In this document: positions 55,832-64,000 of the stretch, one piece after another
How positions within the stretch are numbered: position 1 is the first letter of the stretch
Layout of the letters: the number at the start of each line of letters is the position of its first letter
Source: Aspidiotus rigidus
Lineage: Eukaryota; Arthropoda; Insecta; Hemiptera; Diaspididae
Direction: 5' to 3'
DNA: 64,000 nt
Assembly (NCBI GenBank): GCA_035079385.1
Contig: JAVHKY010000015.1
Location: 2,108,001-2,172,000, forward strand
Notes under the pieces: generated by a model
Told to the model about the DNA's origin: nothing
The model's database searches: none
What the model saw: only the letters and a program-made list of their open reading frames with translations
Translations under genes and position numbers: made by a program

Positions 55832-55866
55832 AGCGACGTTTCGATACCGCCGGGTATCATCTCTGC
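55832..55866 (-). repeat. solo PLE-terminus-like hairpin motif
   Basis: The complement reads GCAGAGATGATACCCGGCGG then TATCGAAACGTCGCTTC. GATACC/GGTATC forms a perfect 6-bp stem with a CGGC loop, followed by GAAACGTC. This resembles the GATGR...CGAAACG hairpin at PLE termini. No coding part lies nearby. Confidence 0.45.
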
Positions 55867-58682
55867 TCACTCAACATACTTATTTATTTATTATTCTCAC
55901 GTTAAGGACCGTGATTATTTATTACAACTCTATTCGTAAAACCGCACCCGTCACGCGAAAGAATCAGTCTAGATTCATTGGGAGTTGAAGAGTTCCATCA
56001 TCATTGATAAGGATCTTTTTCCCCAATTGATTTTTAAAACCAGTCCGTTAAGAATTTCTTGGGAGAAAGTCTCACAAATATCGGCGAAGAGGGTAAATTT
56101 TTGTTTTTCGTTATGGTATAACAATCGGTCTCTGAAATGGTAGCCTAGTTGCCCTCTTGTAACCTCCTATATATTGATATTAAAACTACTCGAGGCAATG
56201 ACGCACGAGATATAATTTCTTCGTGAAATGCACGCTTGTTGTCGATGAAAAGTGATTATCACTTCTAAGAAAACCGAAGATGGGATTTATCTATACGTAT
56301 GCTAGAGCACAAGCAATAAGCACAAGCGAAAAAACGTGTATTGCACGATTACGAACAACTTGTGCAATATTACCTAGTTCTTAGAAAAGTGCCCATTGGT
56401 TTCCTTTTTTTTCTCTCTATACGTACTAAATCGAAAAGCAAGCGAATTTGTCGAACTCTGATTTTTTCTATCTCCGCTCCATTTACTTTTTAAGCCCAGC
56501 CCTTGATAAGTAAATTTGGGAGATACAGTACGTAACGGGTATAGGATTACTTATTTCGGTATAAAAATCTCAATATTATTAAGATTCTATTTGGAGAATT
56601 ATTTAGCAATTAGGTGGCTCTTTATCAATTAGGTAGTGATTATCAGTCAATATACTAATATGAAATATACGAGATCATATAGCTTAATTGCCTGTACTCC
56701 ACCCCATGCATTTCTGATTATGATATACTTGGTATTTTTTTAATTCAGTAAGCAATTTTTCGGGTTACTATAAAAAAATATGAACGAAGAAATAAATTCT
56801 ACAGTATTTCTTTTAGTCTCGCATATAAATCTGAAAACAGCGGTGTTCATGAAATCGAAGAGAAATATCAATTTTCTGAATTCATACCCTAATAAGTCAC
56901 TGTTCGAATGGCTTCCTGGAAGTGAGGCTTCAACTAGCTATTGAATGAGGTACCCGAACAGCGATATGTTCTGTAGGTCTAAATCTTTTTGTTGCGCACA
57001 AGAACAAAATTAATTACAAATGCGTCTGAGCTTGTAATTTTATTCTAATTCAATAAAATAGAAGATATCAACTGATATCGACAGCTTTGTAGACTCTTCT
57101 GTTCAGTGAAACCCACTTCATTTGTTATACGAGTTCAGAATATATTCTGATGCACCACCCATATCGTTCGAAAAGATATTCAACATTCTGCCGAAATTCC
57201 AACGTCAATTTCTACGGATTGTGTGGAATTGTCTTCGAGGAAAAATTATTTGAATTGATGAAGCGCGCAATTTACAAGGGGGATCTAACAATCGTTTGTA
57301 TACGAAAAGTAGTACGATATCGGGGTTAAAAGCTGTTGTCAAATCATCATAACTTTTAACTTTTCTTAAAATTTGATAAGATCTACTTATGGAATGATTT
57401 TGAGAGGAAAAAATACGCTATCCGAACCTAAAAACTCTTTCGATTACCATCTACCGAATGCTGACACCGTTATTTTAGATTGTTTCTCTCATCATGCACG
57501 TGTCAACCTGAGGATTCCTACGTTTTCGCTAATTTCATCATATTATTTTGTTGACTTAAGAACGTTTGTATTGTAAAGAGGTCGAATTTGAAAGAGTTTC
57601 ATTAGTTATTTTACCAAATTTAATTGAAAAAACTCATTTAGAAACGAAATTTATCGGTGAAATAGGTATTTCAAAAACTACTGTATTGATCAATGTTTCC
57701 TGAGAAACTCTCACAGATTCGACGGAACTTGAGTTACTTAGGTAATTTAATGAGTGCGGTATAGTACGAATGATTAGACTAGAATTCTGAAGTTTTTTTT
57801 TTTTTTTTTTAATCTGACCTAGGGCTATACGTATTGTTTCTTTCACCGCATTTAATTTATTAAGAGATTCTTTGTTAGAATTCACAACAAAATGAGCTGT
57901 TTTTAAAAAAATTAGGTGATCGGAATAATGAGTAAATTTTATTTATAAGACGATCCGATAGATTTCGGATAGTTCAAAAGGTTTGAATCATTGAAAGAGT
58001 GAAATTCTAATCATTTAAGTTTCATTTTTTTCTTTTTTCACTATTTAGTGTTGTAGGATGTATTAATCTGTACGAAAGTATTTCAATCCTTATACATTCT
58101 TAAACGTAAAGTTGATTGTTGAGAAATATTTGTTGCTAAATGGATGTCAAAATTAGGTCTTGAAAAGTTCTCTGGTATCTATGGCGGGAAATTTAAGTCA
58201 AAATCTTATCGATTCTACTGTAATGGATTTCAAATTTGTGTTGAAGATGAATCATTTACAATAAATCTATCTCTGACCAGCAGTTTCTAATGATTTTTCA
58301 ATTCACCTCCGATTTTTATATAATGTATAATAAGATATTAAGAACCCTCAAGTTTATTTTCATTGAAATCGAATGTAGATTTCTGTAGCAGTCTAATGAA
58401 ATTTTCAATCACTCTAGAAGGTAGCTTCGAATATCTTAGAATGCAATTTTATTCAAAATAGGTATTTATTAATTGTTTGTTTATTTATTTATATTTACCA
58501 ATTTATTGCAATATACACAAGGATACAGAATACAATTTATGTACATTACATATTTTACAGCACAATGATAATTTTCGAATGCAATATTTCTGTATAATAA
58601 TGAAAAAGTAACACTAATGAGCAAAAATGGTAATGTTAAAAGATTTGAAATAAAGTAGAACAAATAAATACAACATGAAAAT
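55867..58682. other. no recognisable gene; 3' flank of the reductase gene
   Basis: AT-rich and apparently single-copy. A T tract is at about 57,794-57,811. Nothing coding was recognised. Confidence 0.55.
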
Positions 58683-58688
58683 TTTATT
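58683..58688 (-). terminator. candidate polyadenylation signal AATAAA for the reductase gene
   Basis: The complement of TTTATT gives AATAAA 59 nt after the TGA stop. It is plausible by position, but AATAAA is common in such AT-rich DNA. Confidence 0.35.
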
Positions 58689-58746
58689 CGTTATTGAAAT
58701 AGAAATGCGCACTAAAATATAGCCTAGTAATTTAATAGATACCTAC

Positions 58747-58816
58747 TCAATTTCTAATTATCTTGAAAATGACGGCCGCGGTCACAATCTGAACAGCTTT
58801 GTGCGCCCAGTACAGT
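58747..58816 (-). CDS. reductase last exon
   Basis: Acceptor ATCTTTACAG. 70 bp ending in TGA (complement 58,747-58,749). Encodes LYWAHKAVQIVTAAVIFK then IIRN, a hydrophobic C-terminus typical of the family. Confidence 0.88.
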
Positions 58817-61264
58817 CTGTAAAGATTAAAAATTTGAAATATAATTCCTTGTAAAGAACGAAAAGAACAAAATTCTTTGAAGATAAGATATTTTATGAGA
58901 ATTTTTCGGAAAACTCATTTGAAACATGAGGAAAATCATTCATCATTTCGAGTTTTAGAATACAGTGATAAAGAAAAAAAAATTAATATCTTTATGAGAA
59001 AAATCTTTGGTATAAACTTAACAAAACGAAATTTTCACGGGACAGATACTCTTATTATTATCTCACTAAGACTAGATATACCTACCTTTATAAAATAATA
59101 TAAGCTACCTATGACAGACGGAAAATCAAACCTGTATAATTTCTTGCGCGCACTTGGTATCGTCTCGACTGGATCCTTCAGTACGTACTTTCGAATACCC
59201 CAAATATAATTTTTTATATACGCATCCCAATTTAGCATCGAAATATCGACGTTGAATAATTCCTGATCAGCAGAATTATCCATCGCTTGTTGGAGATACT
59301 GTAAATTGTCACTGGCAAAATTCCATTGATGTAATGCGAAAAATTCACCGGTTTGAGCCGCTAATTTAAATCTATTATATATTTTTAACATTCTGCGAGG
59401 GAAAAAAAGAAGAACGCAAACTTATTAAATTATCCAAAAAAGTAAGATTGCCCACAATATAGAATGCAACAGACTTACATTGGTTTTGATCCAGTCAATC
59501 TCAATACAGTATCCATGAGGAATGCCGGGAAAAAATGGAACATCATTTCACATAATAGGTGCATAAATCGGTTGGTACGGAACGTGAAACCTGGGTACCA
59601 CTGAATGTACTTGGACGGTGCGGCCAAAGAATGGTGTTGGGTTATGGCTCCTAGCTCCTCCCAGCTTAAAGGATTCAGTGTGCCGGATGTACAGTTGTAT
59701 ACTTGAATAGCATTCGATCTAGAAATTCAACGTATAAAAGTGTTAATTTTACTTCTTACTAGAGGGAAGTTCCAAAGGGAGGTGCTTTAGAAAAGAAAGG
59801 ATAATCAAACTGGGCCTTTAGAGAAGTTTCTCTTTTATTCAGACCATTGATCAAACTTTTCCTATTGTATGTCAGCCAATTAGCGACAGTTTTCAAAGTC
59901 CTCTCTTTACAAGGCTTCAGAGCCAGGAATTTTTCCCAGTCTCATCTCTTCTTCTACGTTGGTCCGTCAATGAAATTTTTCAAAATCAATCGATGGTTTT
60001 TTGATCCCATCTTTTCAGGAGTTCAGAAGTTGAAACTTTTCAAAATCTAAACCCACCTTATAGTTTCAACCAATGAGCGATAATCCCTTCTGTAAAGGTA
60101 TTCGGGAAGAGGACCAGGAAAAGAATTGTTCAAGTCTTCCATCCTTTCTCAAAGTTTCCAAGTCGAATCTCTACAGAATCTCAGAGGTCAAAATACATGC
60201 GAATGGAAGACGAAAAAATCTTCTGGCCCGAGCGGAATCGATCCTACGACCTTTCGTTTTCATGACAGGAGATTTTCTCGTCATATTCCCTCCTCCCTTT
60301 CTTATTTATATGATTCCTTGTAAACGTCCGCATTAATTAACATCCTTAGAGCAATGCAAACGTGCATCTCAGCGGTAGGCGTCGTAAAAATACCTGTATT
60401 CGGTAGTATGCCACGCAGCAGCAATTAAGGTATTGACCACTAAGTCGACGGGAATAATGTCGACAACCAATCTTTGGTCACAGATGATGCTTCTTATGGT
60501 ACCCCTTCCTATCTCCATCATTATACCAGTAATTCCGCTGACATTATCAACCCATCCTTCAAATGGTTCTCGCCAAGCAGCAGTCACTGTGAAAAAATTA
60601 ATAAAAAAATTTATAGGCTAGCTTTTACAGGCTTAGAAAAGCTGTGTTACTTTGACAGCGAGTACCTATGCTGGGCCTCACAATGGCAGCAGGAATCTCG
60701 TCAGAGTACTCAGCCACCACCCACTCGGCCATAGCTTTCGTGACCGTGTACGTATTTGGATGCTTTCGTTGTAATTTTCTCCCGATCTTTTTCAGAAATT
60801 CCTCGGACAACGTCTCTTCGGACTTCAGTTCACCGGAGAGTTTTTTGGGTATCGGATAGACTTGCTCTAGAATCTCTTCCTTATCGGCGTTCGAATATGC
60901 GGTAGATACGTGGATGAAGGCCTGTCGAGGGAGATCAAAATTAATTAGTCGGACTCTATTTGTAAAGGATGATAAAGCTTATACGAATTACTATGCACTT
61001 ATCTATTACCTTTAAGCTCTTCATCTTTCGACAAAATAACATAACTCTTTGCGTACCGATGGTGTTCAACGTAACGGCGGTTTCTAGACTCTCATTAAAC
61101 TTGACGGTGGCGGCCGAATGAAATACGACGGTTACATCATGCAGCAATCGGTTCATATCTTCCTCCGAGACACCTAAATTAGGTTCGGTAACGTCTCCGG
61201 CGATACAAACCACTTTTGAAAGTACTTTTTCGGAATCTGCTTCGGCGCGAATACGGTCGAAGAC
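58747..61264 (-). CDS. fatty acyl-CoA reductase, last six exons (N-terminal exons outside window)
   Basis: Family role: NADPH-dependent reduction of fatty acyl-CoA to fatty alcohol, for waxes, cuticular hydrocarbon routes or pheromones, usually at ER or peroxisomal membranes. Six exons give 424 continuous residues with no stop: 61,010-61,264, 60,666-60,921, 60,394-60,586, 59,479-59,718, 59,132-59,392, 58,747-58,816. All five introns are GT-AG and phases match (0, 1, 2, 2, 2). Motifs: VVCIAGDVTEPNLGVSEED, VFHSAATVKFNESL (Rossmann domain), FIHVSTAYSNA, the catalytic YxxxK in NTYTVTKAMAEWV, IVRPSI, WREPFEGWVDN, VDIIPVDLVVN. Then the C-terminal sterile domain (YNCTSGTLNPLSWEE, WYPGF, hydrophobic MMFHFFPAFLMDTVLRL) and an LYWAHKAVQIVTAAVIFKII tail that may bind membrane. 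The TGxxGFLG nucleotide-binding start is absent from the window. About 100 residues are missing compared with the usual 500-530. Looks functional; the exact paralogue is unknown. Confidence 0.93.
59132..59392 (-). CDS. reductase exon e
   Basis: Acceptor CCCTCGCAG, donor TTATACAG then GTTTGAT. 261 bp, phase 2 both ends. Encodes MLKIYNRFKLAAQTGEFF to SARKKLY. Confidence 0.92.
59479..59718 (-). CDS. reductase exon d
   Basis: Acceptor AATTTCTAG, donor CCAAT then GTAAGTC. 240 bp, phase 2 in and 2 out. Start of the sterile (FAR C-terminal) domain, SNAIQVYNCTSGTLNPL. Confidence 0.92.
60165..60285 (-). mobile_element. possible tRNA-derived SINE fragment in a reductase intron
   Basis: The minus strand reads CTCCTGTCATGAAAACGAAA, GGTCGTAGGATCGATTCCGC, TCGGGCCAGAAGATTTTTTC. 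GGATCGATTCC resembles a Pol III B box (GGTTCGATTCC) followed by a tRNA-acceptor-like CTCGGGCCA. No A box was found, so it would be truncated. It lies in the 675-bp intron between exons c and d. Confidence 0.4.
60394..60586 (-). CDS. reductase exon c
   Basis: Acceptor TTTTTTCACAG, donor GAATACAG then GTATTTT. 193 bp, phase 1 in and 2 out. Encodes TAAWREPFEGWVDNV to AAAWHTTEY. Confidence 0.93.
60666..60921 (-). CDS. reductase exon b (catalytic YxxxK)
   Basis: Acceptor CTCGACAG, donor AGCATAG then GTACTCG. 256 bp, phase 0 in and 1 out. Begins AFIHVSTAYS; holds YTVTK. Confidence 0.93.
61010..61264 (-). CDS. reductase exon a (first in window)
   Basis: Acceptor TTTAAAAG before GTCTTCGACC; donor CTTAAAG then GTAATAG. 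255 bp, phase 0 at both ends. Encodes FDRIRAEADSEKVLSKVV to MLFCRKMKSLK. Confidence 0.9.
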
Positions 61265-62204
61265 CTTTTAAAATGTGAAAAAATTTTGATTAGAGAAAAA
61301 TTCACGCAATTGTCTAATTAAAAATTGCGATAAATTTCGAGTATGCTTCGTCGAATTACGACCGCGTAATTACTTCTGGAATCATGACCAGCTGACGAAG
61401 TTATTTTTTTTAAATCAACGGGTTAGCAAATTTGTATAGAATAGACCTAGTGCGGAAGAGGAACTAATCATGTCGCGACTTTCACCAAAATTAGTGCGAT
61501 AAAATACGCGTGTAAGAGTGATGAGTGCGTACACGCGTTTTATCCAGACGTTTGACACGCCGCATCGTGAGAATTATTATGCGGGTATCGGTCGGTATTA
61601 TGTGAATTGGTATAATTTAGACTACAATGACTCGTAACGGTTTTGGAAAGGTAGGTAAACAACCAAAGAAAAGTATGAGTGTGAAATGACTGTGGTTATC
61701 GACGAAAAATGCATGAAAATCGGTACAGCGAAAAATTCGGTAACGGGAGCCACTCGGAATAAGCATGAGGATTTTAGTCTATCAATCTCCTTCCTCAGAT
61801 CGGGATGAGCGAATTTAGGGTGCTTGGACTCGATTTTATGAATCTTGATTTTCCTGAGCCAAGAGAAGAAAATCTCACCATTCACCGATTCTTGCGTGAA
61901 AAGTACTTCAAAGTAGCAGTTTTTCGTCTATAGATAAAATAAATTGCTCAAGATGGCATTTTTAGTTCAATATTTGAGTACTGGGAGCGGGAGATGACAC
62001 ATACCTATTCTACAATTTGAGGTTTTTTCAAGTGAGTTTTCGAACACTTTGATCTCAGTATCATTGTCTAAAGAATAATAAGGCATTGAAAACTGAAATA
62101 TGATGACCACGAGCCTCAGTCTGTGATCAAGCCTCATCTAGGGAAAACCTTGTTGGCAGATAATCGACGTCAGATTTTACTCCTTTCAAAGCCTCGAATG
62201 TGGG
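61265..62204 (-). other. start of a long reductase intron; no gene
   Basis: Between the first visible exon and the window end no exon with the Rossmann TGxxGxLG motif was found on the minus strand, so at least 2.7 kb of intron is implied. Confidence 0.55.
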
Positions 62205-62679
62205 GTCGCTTAGGGTCCACTCCCTTTCGACTTAATTGCCACTTCGATTTCAGGCCAATTTAGAGACGTGACTTCTCTGAATTTTACTCTGTTGCGTTGA
62301 CTTCAACGCGATTCCTGATTGATTTTAAATTAACTTCAACTGAAGTCCTGTCGGCCTGAGATCAACTGCTTTGTTGGGTCAATTTCTAATTGATTTTATG
62401 GTTTTCTGATAATGACCGCAGATAGATTTTAAATCAACTACCGATCGATGTCGATCTGGAATCGATTTCGAGTCCTGTCGCCTGATATCAAAAGCTCCGT
62501 TAAATCGATTTTGAGTCTACTTCTACGAATTTTTGATAGAATTAAAATCGATTGCTCTCTATCACACTAACTTTAAGTCGATTTGAGTGGTTGACTTTAC
62601 ATCAACCTCAAATCGACGTCAATCTGGAGTCGATTCTGATGAGTCTTGTCGACCTGAAATCGAATGCTTTGTTGGTCGG

Positions 62680-62908
62680 CAGGGTGTCTAACAAAATTCT
62701 GAAAATGACTTTTATTTGAACTATTTTCAAAGTAAGCGAGTCAACAAGCAAGAAGAAAAAAAAATCAAATTGGCTAAAAATACTTTTTTTTGTTTTTTTT
62801 CAAATTTTTTTGTCATTTTTACTAGACCGTTAATGAAAATACTTGACTTTTACTTGTTTACTTGACTTTTAATCAAATACTTGATGTACTAGACCGGTAG
62901 ACAACCTG
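62680..62908. mobile_element. MITE with CAGGGTGTCTA ends
   Basis: CAGGGTGTCTAAC at 62,680 and GGTAGACAACCTG ending at 62,908 are imperfect inverted ends. ACTTGACTTTTACTTGTTTA and CTTGACTTTTAATC repeat inside. GTCG occurs on both sides and may be the target duplication. Related to 47,934-48,212. Confidence 0.7.
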
Positions 62909-63074
62909 GTCGATTTGTATTTTTTTTTTTGGTAATGAACGCTAGTTGACAGTGACGGACCCAAGGGAGCCAGGAAATCATGGCCACCTCCATTGGGAAA
63001 GAAGATTAAAAAAAAGGAGACAAGAAAAAAAGAAAAAGGAAAAAACTGAGACGGAGTTAAGAGAGTGGTGACGG

Positions 63075-63335
63075 TGACAGGAAACCTGTTTTATGGGCCA
63101 CTCAGGGATCTGAAAAATGTATGAAATCATTGAATTGTGACGTCACAGGCTTGGAATTCGAAGCTATATATGGTAGGAAAAGGACTTGGAAACATTTCGA
63201 TCTCCAAACTATATATGATAGGAAGGGGATTTAGAAAAATTTTCGACCTTCGAGCTAAATATGGTAGGTGACCTTGAGGTTGCCAGTCGCTTGGACGGCG
63301 CACGGCGGCCCCCCGATAAAATAGGTTTCCTGTCA
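63075..63335. mobile_element. short copy of the 45-bp-repeat MITE (261 bp, 2-3 units)
   Basis: Ends TGACAGGAAACCTGTTTTAT and ATAAAATAGGTTTCCTGTCA are inverted. Inside are GTGACGTCACAGG, two to three 45-bp-type units (CTATATATGATAGGAAGGGG, ATTTAGAAAAATTTTCGACC) and the GACCTTGAGGTTGCC...GGCGCACGGCGG segment. It shows the complete, unexpanded form of the family. Confidence 0.88.
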
Positions 63336-63825
63336 AAACGAGAAGATAAAGAGAAAAAAAGTAAGAAAAGGAGGAAAACACTTTGGAATGAGAGGGGCGG
63401 AAGCAAAACAAAATGTTTTTGCACCTCGCCCATTTTGTTTTTCTAGATTTCAAATCAACCTCAAATTGACGTCGATCCAAAGTCGATTTTGTGTCCCATC
63501 GACCTGATATCAACAGCTCTGTTTAATCAATTTCGAGTCGACTTCTTCAAGTTTTCTACCGACTTGAAAACGACTGCACAGCGCTTCGATTTCAGGTCGA
63601 TTTGCGCTGGTCGACTTTAAATTAACCTGAAATGGACGTCGATTTGGATTCAATTCTGAGACCTGAGTCCTATCAACCTGAGAACGACGTTGGATCGATT
63701 TTGAGCCGATTTCACAAAGCGTTTATGTACTCAAAATCGCCTAATTTTTCGTGCAGGGATGGACTTAGAAGATGATTTTGGGAGGGGAAATTAATTATTT
63801 TTTTTATATTTGACAAGTAGGAAAA

Positions 63826-64000
63826 AGAAGGATGAACGAGGGGTGGCAGGAAACCTGTGTTATGGAGCACGTGGGATATGAAAAATGTAGATTGTGACGT
63901 CACAAGGCTGACCTATTACATCATCAAATTCTGACGTCACAGGCTCCGTCCCCCAAACTGTATATGATAGGAGGAGAGGACTTGAAAACAACTGATCTAT
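63826..64000 (+). mobile_element. 45-bp-repeat MITE, left part, running off the window
   Basis: GAACGAGGGGTGGCAGGAAA then CCTGTGTTATGG is the outer end, followed by two TGACGTCA sites (63,895 and 63,932) and the start of a unit (ACTGTATATGATAGGAGG, GGACTTG) at the window edge. The copy end at 9,657-9,775 matches it in reverse. Confidence 0.85.

Larger units (their letters stand above)
62205..63720. repeat. decayed ~170-bp tandem repeat of TCGATTTTGAGTC-type words, interrupted
   Basis: TTTTAAATCAACTACCGATC (62,426), TTTACATCAACCTCAAATCG (62,595), TTTCAAATCAACCTCAAATT (63,448) and TTTAAATTAACCTGAAATGG (63,620) start similar stretches with GACGTCGATCTGGAATCGAT, TCCTGTCGACCTGA-ATC and GCTTTGTT. 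Two elements and other DNA (62,680-63,430) lie between the two blocks, so one array seems to have been split. Confidence 0.65.

Noticed and set aside
61622..61885. 87-residue minus-strand ORF as the missing N-terminal reductase exon
   Set aside because: It lacks the TGxxGFLG nucleotide-binding motif and any suitable splice-phase fit.

Overview
The window is non-bacterial nuclear DNA of an insect. Evidence: a spliced insect-type fatty acyl-CoA reductase gene with GT-AG introns, several Penelope-like retroelement (PLE) families, 5'-truncated LINE copies with poly(A) tails, MITEs, and very low gene density in an AT-rich background. Hymenoptera is my guess for the order, but nothing seen here proves it.

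Layout. 1-0.2 kb: the C-terminal end of an unidentified protein. 0.4-0.8 kb: an array of a 45-bp minisatellite that recurs across the window. 3.1-4.9 kb: an I-like LINE reverse transcriptase pseudogene, cut off by a 3.8-kb foldback-like element (4.96-8.75 kb) built from about 140-bp tandem repeats. 8.8-18.2 kb: PLE territory, with at least two families (A and B here), a nearly complete family A copy at 13.9-17.4 kb interrupted by a MITE that carries fifteen 45-bp repeats, and family B termini with clustered CCAAT boxes. 20.1-25.0, 25.2-27.6 and 30.7-35.25 kb: three large elements with inverted arms of about 0.5-1 kb and nested palindromes, one holding a small cysteine-rich CXC-type ORF. 29-33.5 kb: two RNase H-bearing LINE remnants. 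38.3-44.5 kb: a cluster of PLE fragments in alternating orientation, with a three-level nest (PLE, then MITE, then short foldback element) and a third PLE family (C). 47.2-50.7 kb: a 290-bp tandem repeat and a palindromic repeat cluster. 50.7-58.7 kb: mostly single-copy-looking DNA with no recognisable gene. 58.75-61.26 kb: the last six exons of a fatty acyl-CoA reductase gene on the minus strand; its N-terminal exons must lie beyond 64 kb. 61.3-64 kb: its long intron, with more MITEs and degenerate repeats.

The only gene that looks intact is the reductase. Every transposon ORF seen is truncated or frameshifted, so the region is mainly an accumulation of dead and non-autonomous elements. The most notable structures are the foldback element made of higher-order tandem repeats with a 567-bp relative at 39 kb, the MITE with an expandable codon-length minisatellite, PLE termini that combine a CCAAT cluster with hammerhead-like motifs, and the run of long-inverted-repeat elements. 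All similarity statements come from reading the sequence; no search was run.
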